From NCBI GenBank assembly GCA_945957295.1, contig CAMFLH010000006.1, positions 1 to 45,721 on the forward strand: 45,721 bases of DNA, in the 5' to 3' direction. Origin of the DNA: an uncultured Uliginosibacterium sp. (GTDB lineage: Bacteria > Pseudomonadota > Gammaproteobacteria > Burkholderiales > Rhodocyclaceae). Of the stretch, positions 26,315-37,400 are shown piece after piece (position 1 is the stretch's first letter; each line of letters begins with the position of its first letter). The notes beneath the pieces were generated by a model. The model did not search any database. It saw nothing but the letters and a program-made list of their open reading frames with translations, and was not told the origin of the DNA. A program made the position numbers and the translations under genes.

Positions 26315-26330
26315 TGTACGGAAGCGGACA
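26315..26330. promoter_or_regulatory. Upstream activator site 2
   Basis: TGTACG-GAAG-CGGACA repeats the core of site 1 (TGTCCG-N4-CGGACA) with one mismatch. The two centres are 24 bp apart, consistent with cooperative binding of two activator dimers. It may also mediate autoregulation, lying 64 bases from the activator start codon. Confidence 0.65.
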
Positions 26331-26363
26331 GGTGTTTGCGCCGCGCCGAGCGCTGCTGCTAGT

Positions 26364-26383
26364 GTCGGGGCCTGATCCCCGAC
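26364..26383 (+). promoter_or_regulatory. Inverted repeat just before the activator gene
   Basis: GTCGGGG-CCTGAT-CCCCGAC, 7-bp perfect arms, ending 10 bases before ATG 26394. No Shine-Dalgarno sequence is visible, so this leader stem may lie where ribosomes load. It could limit translation of the regulator or be an operator. Confidence 0.45.
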
Positions 26384-26393
26384 GCTACCAGCC

Positions 26394-27705
26394 ATGCGCA
26401 ACGCGCCCATCCTGATCCTCGATGACGACCCCGATGTTGGCTTTGCCGCGCGCCTGATGCTGCAGCGCAAGTTCGGTGATGTCGTCGTGCTGACGGAGCC
26501 GCGCGGCTTGCTTGCGGAACTCGATCGCCTGCGGCCTGGCGTCGTGCTGCTGGATATGAACTTCACGCCGGGGCGAACCAATGGCGAGGAAGGCCTGCAC
26601 CTGCTGAGCCAGATCGTCGCGCGTGCCGATGCGCCGCCTGTGATCGTGTTGACCGCGTATGCCGAGGTTTCACTTGCGGTAAACGCTGTGAAACGCGGAG
26701 CCTTCGATTTCATCCCCAAACCGTGGGACAACGCGAAACTCTGCGCCACCGTTGCAGCGGCGCTGTCGCAGCGGCCCGTTTCCTCCGTGACCGCGACGGA
26801 CACCTTGCTTGGCGCGGCACCCGCGATGCAGAGCTTGCGCGCGATGATCGCGAGCGTTGCGCCGACCGATGCCAACGTGCTGATCCTCGGCGAGAACGGC
26901 GTCGGAAAGGAACTCGTCGCCCGCGCGATCCACGCCGCATCGCGGCGCAGCGATGGCCCTTTCCTGCCGGTCGATATGGGCGCCTTGCCGGAGTCGACGT
27001 TCGAAAGCGAATTGTTCGGACACCGCCGCGGCAGCTTTACCGATGCTCGGCAAGACAGGCCTGGCCGTTTCCAGAGCGCGCGCTGCGGCACGCTTTTTCT
27101 CGATGAGATCGGCAACCTCGCGCTTGGCAGTCAGGCCAAGCTGCTGACCGCGCTAGAGCGACGCGAAGTGACGCCGCTCGGTGCCGACCGCGCCGAGCCG
27201 GTGGACGTACGCATCGTCAGCGCCACCAACCTTGACGAAGCGCGCCTGTTCGATCCGCAGGTGTTCCGTGCCGACCTGCTTTACCGTATCAACACGATCG
27301 TGCTGCGGGTGCCGCCGCTGCGTGCGCGACGCGAAGACATCCTGCCGCTCGCGCAGCACTACCTCGCCCACTACGCCCGGCAGTACGGCAAGGACTTGCG
27401 TACCGTTTCGGTCGATGCGCAGCTAGCGCTGCTTGCCAGCCCGTGGCCGGGCAATGTGCGCGACTTGCGCCACAGTTGCGAGCGGGCGGTGATTCTGGCG
27501 TGCGGCGTGCAGTACGAGGTCGCCGATTTTGCCCTGGGTGCGACGACAGCTGTTCCGGCGGCAGGGGCCGATCCACCACTGCAGCTCGCCGACCGCGAGC
27601 GTGAGGCGATCGCAACGGCGATGCGCCGGGCCGACGGCAACATCAGCGAGGCAGCCCGGCTGCTCGGCGTCAGCCGCCCGGCGCTGTACCGCAAGCTGGA
27701 AAAAC

Positions 27706-27716
<11 letters not shown>
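26394..27716 (+). CDS. NtrC-family sigma-54-dependent response regulator
   Basis: A 440-residue activator. The receiver domain (1-125) has the acidic pocket D10-D12, phospho-acceptor D54 and K109. The AAA+ domain (about 138-370) has Walker A GENGVGKE (166-173), Walker B TLFLDEIG and the arginine-rich ending; the sigma-54 contact loop is GSFTDA (213-218) instead of GAFTGA. The C-terminus (400-440) is a Fis-type helix-turn-helix (NISEAARLLGVSRPALYRKL). It should bind the two palindromes upstream of the exporter promoter. Its end overlaps the histidine-kinase gene by 11 bases, so the two form one two-component operon. Confidence 0.95.
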
Positions 27717-28962
<1,246 letters not shown>

Positions 28963-28969
28963 GGCCGCC

Positions 28970-29410
28970 TCAACGCCGCAGCAGTTTGCCCATTGTCACC
29001 AGTGGCATTTCGCTGAAGCCGATCTTGGCGAAGAAGCTGTGCGCGGGGGCGTCGATGCCGGTTTGCAGGTTGATCGAGCTGATGCCTTCTTCCAGCAGGT
29101 CGGCGCACATCGCGTCGATCAGGCGGCGGCCGACGCCTTCGCGTTGCCGCGTGCGGGCGACGCACAGTTCGCGCAGCGAGAAGAACCAGCCGTCGTTCCA
29201 GCGTTCGCGTGCGCCGAGCGCGAAGCCCAGCGGTTGATCCTGTTCCCAGATCGCGAAGCCGCGCGCATGCGGGTTGGCGGCGAGGGCTTCGAGCCGCTCG
29301 ATCGCGATTTCCAGCGTCCAGCCATCTTGCCAGGGCGGAGCGTTGAAGACGTCGATGAAGATGGCGGCGAGCCGCGGGAGCTCGGCCGGCGTGATGGGGC
29401 GGGTCTGCAT
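28970..29410 (-). CDS. GNAT-family N-acetyltransferase, AAC(6')-like
   Basis: A 146-residue acetyltransferase. Motif A is ELCVARTRQREGVGRRLIDAM (about 84-104) with Q-R-E-G-V-G as the acetyl-CoA loop, and the C-terminal part has SINLQTGIDAPAHSFFAKIGF. The N-terminal FIDVFNAPPWQDGWTLEIA segment resembles aminoglycoside 6'-acetyltransferase-like GNATs, but this alone does not indicate resistance. It is convergent with the kinase gene, 7 bases from its stop. Confidence 0.85.
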   Translation of the reverse strand: MQTRPITPAELPRLAAIFIDVFNAPPWQDGWTLEIAIERLEALAANPHARGFAIWEQDQPLGFALGARERWNDGWFFSLRELCVARTRQREGVGRRLIDAMCADLLEEGISSINLQTGIDAPAHSFFAKIGFSEMPLVTMGKLLRR

Positions 29411-29422
29411 GGTGGCGGCCTG

Positions 29423-29458
29423 TGCCGGCGCGGCCGGCAGTATCGGGGGGAGCCCCGA
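29423..29458 (-). terminator. Two adjacent hairpins between the channel and GNAT genes
   Basis: TGCCGGC-GCG-GCCGGCA (29423-29439) and TCGGGG-GGAG-CCCCGA (29443-29458) lie downstream of the channel stop and just before the GNAT start. They may attenuate or terminate transcription leaving the channel gene. No T run is visible. Confidence 0.35.
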
Positions 29459-29495
29459 GTATCGGTGGCTTACCCCGCCGGCCGCCTGATTCGCA

Positions 29496-29921
29496 TCAAC
29501 GCTCGGTGCTCTGGATTACCCGCAGTGCATTGACCAGCACGCCGACGGCGATCCCCAGCGTGAGGTTGCCGCAGATCGCCTCGAGCGGGCCGAGGATGCG
29601 CCAGGGCGCCTGCATCACGATGTCACCGTAGCCCAGCGTGGCGAAGTTCACCGCGGAGTGGTACAGCGCGGTTTCGAAGTCGTCGAACTGCCCGAGCGCT
29701 TCGAAGATCACCGCCCAGATCGTCAGTTGCAGCAGGAAGGTGAACAGCAGCGCGAAGGTCACGGCCGACAGCGTTTTCACGCCGCCCGCCAGCCTACCCT
29801 TCGCCAGCCAGCGCTTGCCAGGCCCCTCGACCATGCGGACGATCAGCACTCCGGCGGCGATCTGTACGACGAAGTTGGAGATGAAGCCGCCGCCCGCGAC
29901 CACGATCAGCTTCATCATCAT
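29496..29921 (-). CDS. Two-helix potassium-type ion channel
   Basis: A 141-residue membrane protein of the Ion_trans_2 group. It has an N-terminal hydrophobic segment (about 4-28), a second at about 50-75, the pore helix and filter SAVNFATLGYGD (TLGYGD at 95-100), and a final helix near 112-133. Four subunits would form a pore. The filter has Leu where most potassium channels have Val (TVGYGD), a conservative change. No RCK or cyclic-nucleotide domain is attached. Three Met codons occur in a row at the start. It follows ilvA by 6 bases on the same strand. Confidence 0.87.
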   Translation of the reverse strand: MMMKLIVVAGGGFISNFVVQIAAGVLIVRMVEGPGKRWLAKGRLAGGVKTLSAVTFALLFTFLLQLTIWAVIFEALGQFDDFETALYHSAVNFATLGYGDIVMQAPWRILGPLEAICGNLTLGIAVGVLVNALRVIQSTER

Positions 29922-29927
29922 GGCGAT

Positions 29928-31439
29928 TTACCCGAGGAACATCCTGTAGGCGGGGTTGTTCGTCTCGTCCGCATACTCGTAGCCGAGCTTGTCGAGGAAG
30001 GCCGAGAACTCGGCGTCGTCCTGCGGCGGCACCTGGATGCCCACCAGCACCCGGCCGTAGTCCGCACCGTGGTTGCGGTAGTGGAACAGCGAGATGTTCC
30101 AGTCCGAACGCATGTGGTTCAGGAAGGTCATCAGCGCGCCCGGCCGTTCCGGGAAGATGAAGCGCAGCACGCGTTCGTGGTCCGCCGCCGGGGCGTGGCC
30201 GCCGACCATGTGGCGCACATGCAGCTTGGCCATCTCGTCGTCGGTCAGGTCCAGCGTATCGAGTTCGTGCCGGCGAAGGGTGTCGACCAGCTTCAGTGAT
30301 TCGGCGCGCGAATGCACCTGTACGCCGACGAACACATGCGCGGTCTGGCTGTCGCCGTAGCGGTAATTGAACTCGGTGATGTTGCGGTTGCCGAGCAGGG
30401 TGCAGAACTTGCGGAAGCTGCCGGCCTTCTCGGGGATCGTCACTGCGAGCACCGCTTCGCGCTGCTCGCCGATCTCGGCGCGCTCGGCGACGAAGCGCAG
30501 GCGGTCGAAGTTGGTGTTGGCGCCGGAGGCCACCGCCACCAGTGTCTTGTCGCGCAGCTTGTGCTGCGCGGCGTAGGCCTTGGCGCCGGCAATCGCCAAT
30601 GCGCCGGAGGGTTCCAGGATCGAGCGGGTGTCTTCGAACACATCCTTGATCGCGGCGCAGATCGCGTCGGTATCGACCAGCACGACTTCGTCGACCAGCT
30701 CCTTGGCGAGGCGGAAGGTTTCCTCGCCGACCAGCTTCACCGCGGTGCCATCGGCGAAGAGGCCGACATGGTCGAGCTTCACGCGCTCGCCAGCCGCGAG
30801 CGAGCGCGCCATTGCGTCCGCATCGAAGGTTTCGACGCCGATGATTTTCGTCTCCGGACGCAGGCGCTTGATGTAGGCCGCCACGCCGGCGATCAGGCCG
30901 CCGCCGCCGATTGCGCAGAACACTGCGTGGATCGGTTTCGGGTGCTGGCGCAGGATCTCCATGCCGATCGTGCCTTGGCCGGCGATCACGTCCGGATCGT
31001 CAAAGGGGTGCACGAAGGTCAGCTTCTCGGCTTGTTCCAGCTCCTTCGCGTGGGCATAGGCCTCGTCGTACGAAGTGCCGTGCAGCACGACTTCGCCGCC
31101 GCGCGCGCGCACTGCGTCCACCTTGATCGCCGGCGTCGTCGCCGGCATTACGATCACGGCGCGGATACCCATCTTGGCCGCGGATAGCGCGACCCCTTGG
31201 GCATGGTTGCCGGCGGAGGCGCAGATCACGCCGCGTTCGCGCGCCTTCGGCGAGAGCTTGGCAATCTTGTTGTAGGCGCCGCGAATCTTGAACGAGAACA
31301 CCGGTTGCATGTCTTCGCGCTTGAGCAGAATGCGGTTATGCGCGCGGGCCGACATGTTCGGCGCGGCTTCAAGCGGCGTTTCGATGGCGACGTCGTAGAC
31401 GTTGGCGTTCAGGATGCGTTCAAGATAGTCGGTCTGCAT
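29928..31439 (-). CDS. ilvA: Biosynthetic threonine ammonia-lyase IlvA
   Basis: A 503-residue PLP enzyme that deaminates threonine to 2-oxobutanoate, the first step of isoleucine synthesis (E. coli IlvA has 514 residues). The PLP lysine is K51 in SFKIRGAYN, the cofactor phosphate loop is GGGGLIAG, and the SAGNHAQG motif follows the PLP site. Two ACT-like domains occupy about 330-500, the allosteric module for isoleucine inhibition and valine activation, which marks the biosynthetic type rather than the short catabolic TdcB type. It is divergent from pelA across 213 bases and has the channel gene 6 bases downstream. Confidence 0.97.
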   Translation of the reverse strand: MQTDYLERILNANVYDVAIETPLEAAPNMSARAHNRILLKREDMQPVFSFKIRGAYNKIAKLSPKARERGVICASAGNHAQGVALSAAKMGIRAVIVMPATTPAIKVDAVRARGGEVVLHGTSYDEAYAHAKELEQAEKLTFVHPFDDPDVIAGQGTIGMEILRQHPKPIHAVFCAIGGGGLIAGVAAYIKRLRPETKIIGVETFDADAMARSLAAGERVKLDHVGLFADGTAVKLVGEETFRLAKELVDEVVLVDTDAICAAIKDVFEDTRSILEPSGALAIAGAKAYAAQHKLRDKTLVAVASGANTNFDRLRFVAERAEIGEQREAVLAVTIPEKAGSFRKFCTLLGNRNITEFNYRYGDSQTAHVFVGVQVHSRAESLKLVDTLRRHELDTLDLTDDEMAKLHVRHMVGGHAPAADHERVLRFIFPERPGALMTFLNHMRSDWNISLFHYRNHGADYGRVLVGIQVPPQDDAEFSAFLDKLGYEYADETNNPAYRMFLG

Positions 31440-31566
31440 GGTGGTTTCTGACGATGGGCGCCCGTCGGGGGGTGACGGAGTCGGTCAGGGTAGCAGGCGC
31501 TGCTGCAGTGCGCAAAGTTGGCATCGGGGCCAACAGCCTTGCAAACAAAGGCCAAATCCACGCCAG

Positions 31567-31600
31567 GCGGGCGCGGGGCGGCGCCCGCGCTGGCTATACT
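31567..31600 (+). promoter_or_regulatory. Predicted pel promoter with overlapping palindrome
   Basis: TATACT at 31595-31600 is a good -10 hexamer 52 bases before pelA. No -35 match exists 17 bases upstream; that position is covered by GCGGGCGC-N6-GCGCCCGC (31567-31588), perfect 8-bp arms extended by CCAG/CTGG with one bulge. This suggests an activator- or repressor-controlled promoter. A second inverted repeat, GTTGGC-N6-GCCAAC, lies at 31517-31534. Confidence 0.5.
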
Positions 31601-31652
31601 CGGTACAGGGCTCGCCCAAAGGCATCATTTGCGGACGCGGGCCGGGAGCGAG

Positions 31653-34439
31653 ATGAGCGAGACGATCGGCAAGTGGTTGTGCGTATTCGTGCTGGCGGCA
31701 TGTCTGTCGCAGCCGGTGTTCGCCTTGTCGTCGATCGCCTTCCACTACGGCGCCGACGCACCGCTCGACGAGCTCAAGGCCTTCGACGTGGCGGTGGTCG
31801 ACCCGGATCACAACTTCGATCCAGTGGCGTATCGCGGGCCGGAGGCTTCGCCCAGCGGCAGCGAGTTGTTCGCCTATGTCAGCGTTGGAGAAGTGCAGCC
31901 TTCGCGTGCCTTCGCGAAAGACATTCCGGCGAACTGGCGGCTTGGCACCAACAAGACCTGGGCCTCGATTCTGATCGACCAGCGCGCCGCCGGCTGGCCG
32001 GCCTTCTTCGCCGAACGTGTGGTTGCGCCGCTGTGGGCAAAGGGCTGGCGCGGCTTCTTCCTCGATACGATGGACTCCTACCAGCTCGGTGGCACTCAGG
32101 CCGACCCGGCTGCCCAGCAGCGCGGCATCGTCAGCCTGATCCACACGCTGCGCAGCCGCTTCCCTGGCATCCGGCTGATCAGCAACCGCGGCTTTGAATT
32201 GCTGCCGCAGATCGCCGGCGATCTCGAAGGCGTGGCGGCCGAATCGCTGTTCCGCGGTTATGTGCACGATACCCGCAGCTACCGTGAAGTGCCGGAGGCC
32301 GACCGCGCCTGGCTTGGCGACCAGCTGCGCGCGGTACGCGAGCGCTGGAAGCTCGCGGCCATCGCGATCGACTACGCGCCGCCGACAGACCGTGCGCTGA
32401 TGCGCGACACCGCTCGCCGCATCCGCGAGGCCGGTTTCATCCCGTGGGTGGCCGACGGCACGCTCGGCACGCTGGGGGTCAGCTCGGTGGAGGTGATGCC
32501 GCGGCACATCGCGGTGATGGTGGACGGGCGCGAGGCGACCACGCTGCACTACCGCTCTGCGCATCGCTTCGCCGAGATGCCGCTGAACTACTTTGGTTAT
32601 GTCGCCGACTACTTCGATGTAAACAAGCCGCTGCCTGTTCTGGATCCTGGTCGCTACGCCGGCATCGTCAGCTGGTTTGGCGGGCAGTTGGCGCCAGAGT
32701 CGCAGGTGCGCTATCGCAAGTGGGTGCTGGATCAGATCGCGGCAGGCCTTCGCATCGCGGTGTTCGAGGGACCGGGCTTCGCGGCGGATGCTGCGTTTGC
32801 GCGCGCAACCGGCTTGGTCCGCGTACCGGCTCCGGTCGGCAAGCTGACGCTGGAACGCCGTCACGAGGCGGTCGGTTTCGAGATCGAGCCGCCGATGAAT
32901 CGGCGCCGCGTGGTCGGCGTACGCATCGAAGATGGCGCCGGCGAGTCGTGGGCGCGCTTACGCGACGAGCAGGGGCGTCTTTACGATGCGGTGGCGATCA
33001 CCCGCTGGGGCGGGTTCGCACTCGGCAGCTATGCGGTGATCGAGATCTCGACCACGCTGGAAGCATCGCGCTGGGTCGTCGATCCGTTCCGGTTCCTCAA
33101 GGCCGCGCTCGCGCTGCCCGATCTGCCGATGCCGGAAACGACCAGCGACGCGGGCCGGCGCATGCTGTTCGCGCATATCGATGGCGATGGCTTCCCGTCG
33201 CGTGCCGAGTTTGCCGGCAGCCCCTACGCCGCCGAAGTGATGGTCGATCAGCTGATCAGCCGCTATCCGATTCCACACGCGCTGAGCGTGATCGAGGCCG
33301 AGGTTGCGCCGGACGGGCTCTACCCGAAGGACAGCCCCGCGCTGGAGGCGATCGCGCGACGCGGCTTCGCCTTGCCCAACGTCGAGATCGCCACCCACAC
33401 CTACTCGCACCCCTTCAAGTGGCGCAAGGTCGAAGCGGGTGACGCGAGCGCCGACGAGGATGCCGACTACCACCTCGACGTGCCGGGCTATGTGCCGTCG
33501 CTCGCGCGCGAGATCACCGCGTCGGCCGAATACATCCGCAAGCGCCTCGCACCGCCGGGCAAGCCCGTCGGCATCCTGCTGTGGTCGGGCGATGCGGTGC
33601 CCAGCGTTGCGGCGCTGGATGAAGCGGCGTCAGCAGGGCTGCTCAACATGAACGGTGGCAACACCCGCGCGACGGCAGCGAACCCGACGATGACCGAAGT
33701 CTCTGCACTCGGCGCGCGCCTTGGCGGCCGCTTCCAGGTGTATGCGCCGGTGATGAACGAGAACGTCTACACCAACCTGTGGCGCGGCCCGTTCTATGGT
33801 TTCCGCCGCGTCGTCGAGACCTTCCGCATGACCGGCGAGCTGCGCCGCATCAAGCCGATCGACATCTACTACCACACCTACGCGGCGAGCAAGCCGGCCT
33901 CGCTGCGTTCGCTGCGCGAGGCCTACGACTGGGCAATGTCGCAGACGACGCGGCCGGTCTTCCCGTCCGAATTCATTCGCATCGCGACGGACTTCAACCG
34001 TGTTGCGCTCGCGCGCGATGTGGTTGATGGCAGTTACCTGCTGCGCGGCCTCGGCACGCTGCGCTCGCTGCGTGCGCCCGCTGCGCTCGGCGAACCGAAA
34101 CTGGCGGGCAGCAAGGGCCTCGCCGGCTGGGCGGCGGGTCCCGACGGACACTACCTGATCCTCGCCGACACGCAGGCGCGCATCGCCTTCGGGGCGGCGC
34201 GCAATGGCCCGCGCCTGGCTGGTGCGAACGCGGGCGTCAGCGCACTGGCCACCATGCCCACCGGCATGCGCTTCACGCTGCGCGGCCACGGCCCGCTCGA
34301 ATTCGACCTCGCCGGCGCCGAAGGCTGCCGCGTCAGCGCCGGCCGCCGCGAACTCAGCCCGCGCCCGCTCGGCGCGCTCCAACGCTTCCGCCTCGACGAT
34401 GCTGCGGCAACGATCGACCTTAGCTGTCGCGCGCGATAA
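31653..34439 (+). CDS. pelA: PelA, Pel polysaccharide deacetylase/hydrolase
   Basis: A 928-residue periplasmic enzyme (P. aeruginosa PelA has 948) with signal peptide ending QPVFA. Residues about 30-280 form a GH114-like hydrolase domain with E197, equivalent to the P. aeruginosa catalytic Glu by position. A middle reductase-like domain follows, then the deacetylase domain with D510 and D512 in HIDGDGF and H582 and H586 in THTYSH, the metal and catalytic residues at a constant offset of 18 from P. aeruginosa. It trims and partially deacetylates the galactosamine-rich Pel chain in the periplasm. GGAG precedes ATG 31653. Its end overlaps pelB by 41 bases. Confidence 0.96.
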   Translation: MSETIGKWLCVFVLAACLSQPVFALSSIAFHYGADAPLDELKAFDVAVVDPDHNFDPVAYRGPEASPSGSELFAYVSVGEVQPSRAFAKDIPANWRLGTNKTWASILIDQRAAGWPAFFAERVVAPLWAKGWRGFFLDTMDSYQLGGTQADPAAQQRGIVSLIHTLRSRFPGIRLISNRGFELLPQIAGDLEGVAAESLFRGYVHDTRSYREVPEADRAWLGDQLRAVRERWKLAAIAIDYAPPTDRALMRDTARRIREAGFIPWVADGTLGTLGVSSVEVMPRHIAVMVDGREATTLHYRSAHRFAEMPLNYFGYVADYFDVNKPLPVLDPGRYAGIVSWFGGQLAPESQVRYRKWVLDQIAAGLRIAVFEGPGFAADAAFARATGLVRVPAPVGKLTLERRHEAVGFEIEPPMNRRRVVGVRIEDGAGESWARLRDEQGRLYDAVAITRWGGFALGSYAVIEISTTLEASRWVVDPFRFLKAALALPDLPMPETTSDAGRRMLFAHIDGDGFPSRAEFAGSPYAAEVMVDQLISRYPIPHALSVIEAEVAPDGLYPKDSPALEAIARRGFALPNVEIATHTYSHPFKWRKVEAGDASADEDADYHLDVPGYVPSLAREITASAEYIRKRLAPPGKPVGILLWSGDAVPSVAALDEAASAGLLNMNGGNTRATAANPTMTEVSALGARLGGRFQVYAPVMNENVYTNLWRGPFYGFRRVVETFRMTGELRRIKPIDIYYHTYAASKPASLRSLREAYDWAMSQTTRPVFPSEFIRIATDFNRVALARDVVDGSYLLRGLGTLRSLRAPAALGEPKLAGSKGLAGWAAGPDGHYLILADTQARIAFGAARNGPRLAGANAGVSALATMPTGMRFTLRGHGPLEFDLAGAEGCRVSAGRRELSPRPLGALQRFRLDDAAATIDLSCRAR

Positions 34440-37400
34440 GCGCCCGCACCTGCTGCCGCGCGGCGTGCTGCCGCTGTTCGTGCTGCTCGTGCTGGCCGCG
34501 CTGGGGCTGATGTATCCCTACACCACGCTGCTTGATCGCATCCTGAACGACACGCGCGGCGACGAACTCACCGTTGGCTACCTCAACGCGATGCTGCGCA
34601 CCGATCCGCACAATCCGGAACTGCGTCTGCGGCTTGCGCGCCAGTGGCTCAGCCGCAACGACTTTGCCGCCGCCCGCCGGGTATTGATGCCGCTGCTGGC
34701 CGACGACGTGCCGAGGCGAATCGAAGCGCGCATGCTGCTGTGGGAGGTGGCGGAGCAGGAGTGGCGCAGGCTGGCCGCTGACGACACGCGGCGCGACAGC
34801 GTGCGGCGTGCGCTGCTGCAGGAATTGCACGAACTCGCGCGCTTGCCGGTGTCCGAGGTCGATCGCTTTGAACTGGCACGGCGCGCGCTGGAACTCGGTG
34901 ATCGCGCACTGGCACTGACGATCTACCGCAACAGCGCAAACGGCGCGCTGCCGGTGGATTGGTTCGCAGAGCAGTCGCGCAGTTATCTGGCTGCGGGCGA
35001 GTACGAGGCCGCAGCCGAAGTGCTGATGATTGCGCGGCGCCGCGAGCTGCGGCCGCTCGCGGCGCGCCGGCTGTACTTCGAGGCGGTGGACGTGATGCGC
35101 CAGAGCGGCCGCGTGGCCGATGCACTGGCGCTGGCCGAGCGCGAATTGCGAGGGCTCGCCAACGACCCCGAGGTGCTCGAATACCTCACGCGGCTGGCGC
35201 TCGCGGCCGGGCGACCCGACATTGCTTCGAAGTACGCGCGGCAGATGCTCAAGCTCTCGCTGTTGCAACAGCTCGAACACGCCGCATGGGCGCGCCTGTG
35301 GGGCGATGTGCAGCTGCGCCTCGCGGCAGCCGAGGTCGAGCCCGCCACCGGTAACGGTACCCGCGGCGAACCGCGGTTACCCTTCGACGACCGCCGTTAC
35401 ACGCTGGGCTACGAAGTCTTCCTCGCCAATCGCGAACTCGACGAGGCCTGGCGCGTGGCCGCATCCGCGGTGCGCCAGGCGCCGGACAACGCCGCGTGGC
35501 GCCTGCGCCTGGCGCAGGTGTCGGAGTGGTCGGGGCGCCCGCAGGAGGCGCTGCGCCACTGGCGCTGGCTCGCCGAACATGGCGAGAAGGGCGAGGCCAC
35601 CGACGCGCTGCTGCGCCTCGCCCCCGGCCTGTTCGACGACGAAGCACTCATCCTAGGCCTGCGGCAGCGCGTGGCGGAGCGACCGGGCGATGATCGTCTG
35701 CTCGGCGCGCTCGTCGACGCTTACGAACGCATCGGCGATCCCGAAGCGGCCATCGCCTATCTGCGCGAGATTTCACGCCGCCGCCCGGAGCGCGCCGTGC
35801 TGCAGGCACTGGCCGACATCGCCGAGCGTGCTGCTGATCTGCCGCTCGCGATCGCGACGCTGCGCGACATGGATGCGCGCTTCGGCGCCGATGTTGCGCG
35901 CGCCTTCAAGCGCTCGGGTTTTCACCTGCTGCGCGGCGAGCTGCGGGCCGCCTACGATGCGCTCGAAGCGGCGCGCGATCAGGCGCTCGCGAGCGACGTC
36001 AGCTACTGGCGGCGCCTTGGCAACATCGCGCAACTGCTGCAGCGCGACGACACCGCCGAAGCAGCCTACGCGCGCATGATCGGCGCCGGCACCGCTTCGG
36101 CGAACGACTACGATGTGCTGATCGACCTGCTGGCGGCGGAAGAGCCTGCGCGTGCCGCTGACCTCGCGGTGCAGGCCCGGCGCCATTTCCCTGCACCGGA
36201 TCGGCTGCTGCGTGCGCTCGACCTCTACGCGGCCGCAGGCGCATGGCCCGCCTTCGGCCGTGTGCTTGGCGAACTGGATGCCGCGGCGCTGGCCAGCGCG
36301 CAGGCCGATCCGCGCTTCCTGCGCCTGCGCGCGCGCTACCTGCGCGAAACTGGCCAAGGCGCGGCGGCGCTGGATGATCTACGCCAGTTGCTGGCGCTCA
36401 CGCCGCAGGACGCCGAAGCGCGCGAAGCCTTCCTGTGGCAGCTGATCGACCGCCGCGACACCACCACGTTGCGGCGCGTGTTGGCAAAACACGAGGCGAT
36501 ATGGGCACGCGACCCCGCCTTGCACGATGTACTGGCTGCGGCGTGGATGGCCTTGTCGCTGCCGCGCGTCGCGCTTGATCGTTACCTCGCGCCGCGGGCC
36601 GCAACGCACCGCGGCGACTTCCTGTGGATGATGAATCTTGCCGACGCCTACGAGCAGGATCAGCAGGCCGAGCGTGCATGGCGCTTGCGCGCCGCCGCTT
36701 GGCGAAACCGCAGCATGCCGGCCGCGAACGCCGACGTGGTGCCCGAGGCCGCGCGCCGCGCCGCCTGGGTGCGGCTCGCGAATGTGCTCAAGCCGGGCGA
36801 CCCCGCGCTGGCCGCGCTGCGCGGTCTGCTGCGGCTCGATCGCGAGGCGGGCGCAGCGCTGAACCCGGCCAGCCGCGAGCTGGTGCTGGCGTGGTACCAG
36901 GATCAGGGGCTGCCCGAATCGGTGCGCGGCTACCTGTGGTCGGCCTACGCGCGGCACGAGCAATTGCCCTTGTGGGCGGACATGGCGGCCGCGATCAACG
37001 AAGGCGACATGGCACGCGCAGCGGCGCTGCAAGACCGCTGGGGCGGTGCCGTGTCGCGCTATGAGCAGATCACCGTTGCGCGCAGTCGTGGCGACGATGC
37101 GCTGGCCGCGACGATCGCCTTTGACGCGCAGGGTGAGCAGCGTGACGACGAGGCCTTGCAGCTGCAACTGGCCGAAGTGTTGCCAACGCAAGCGAACCGG
37201 GCGGAATTGCAGGCTTCCGCGGCTGACTATGGCCGCTTTGGCGCCGGCAGCTGGCGAGAGGCGGCTACAACGCTTTCCGGCGCAACGCAGCTCACACCCT
37301 CATTGCGCCTGAACCTTGTGGCGGGCGATACCGTAAGTGTCACGGACAGCGGTGTGGATGTGCCGGACAGGCGCTACGGCGCGCTCGGGCTCGCATGGCG

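Noticed and set aside
28970-29410. Aminoglycoside resistance gene
   Set aside because: The protein is a GNAT enzyme with distant AAC(6')-like resemblance only; nothing in the context (integron, transposon) suggests a resistance determinant.
31516-31544. A sigma-54-like element upstream of pelA (GGGGCCAACAGCCTTGC)
   Set aside because: The GG-to-GC spacing is one base off and the -24 element does not match TGGCAC; the TATACT-type promoter downstream is a better candidate.
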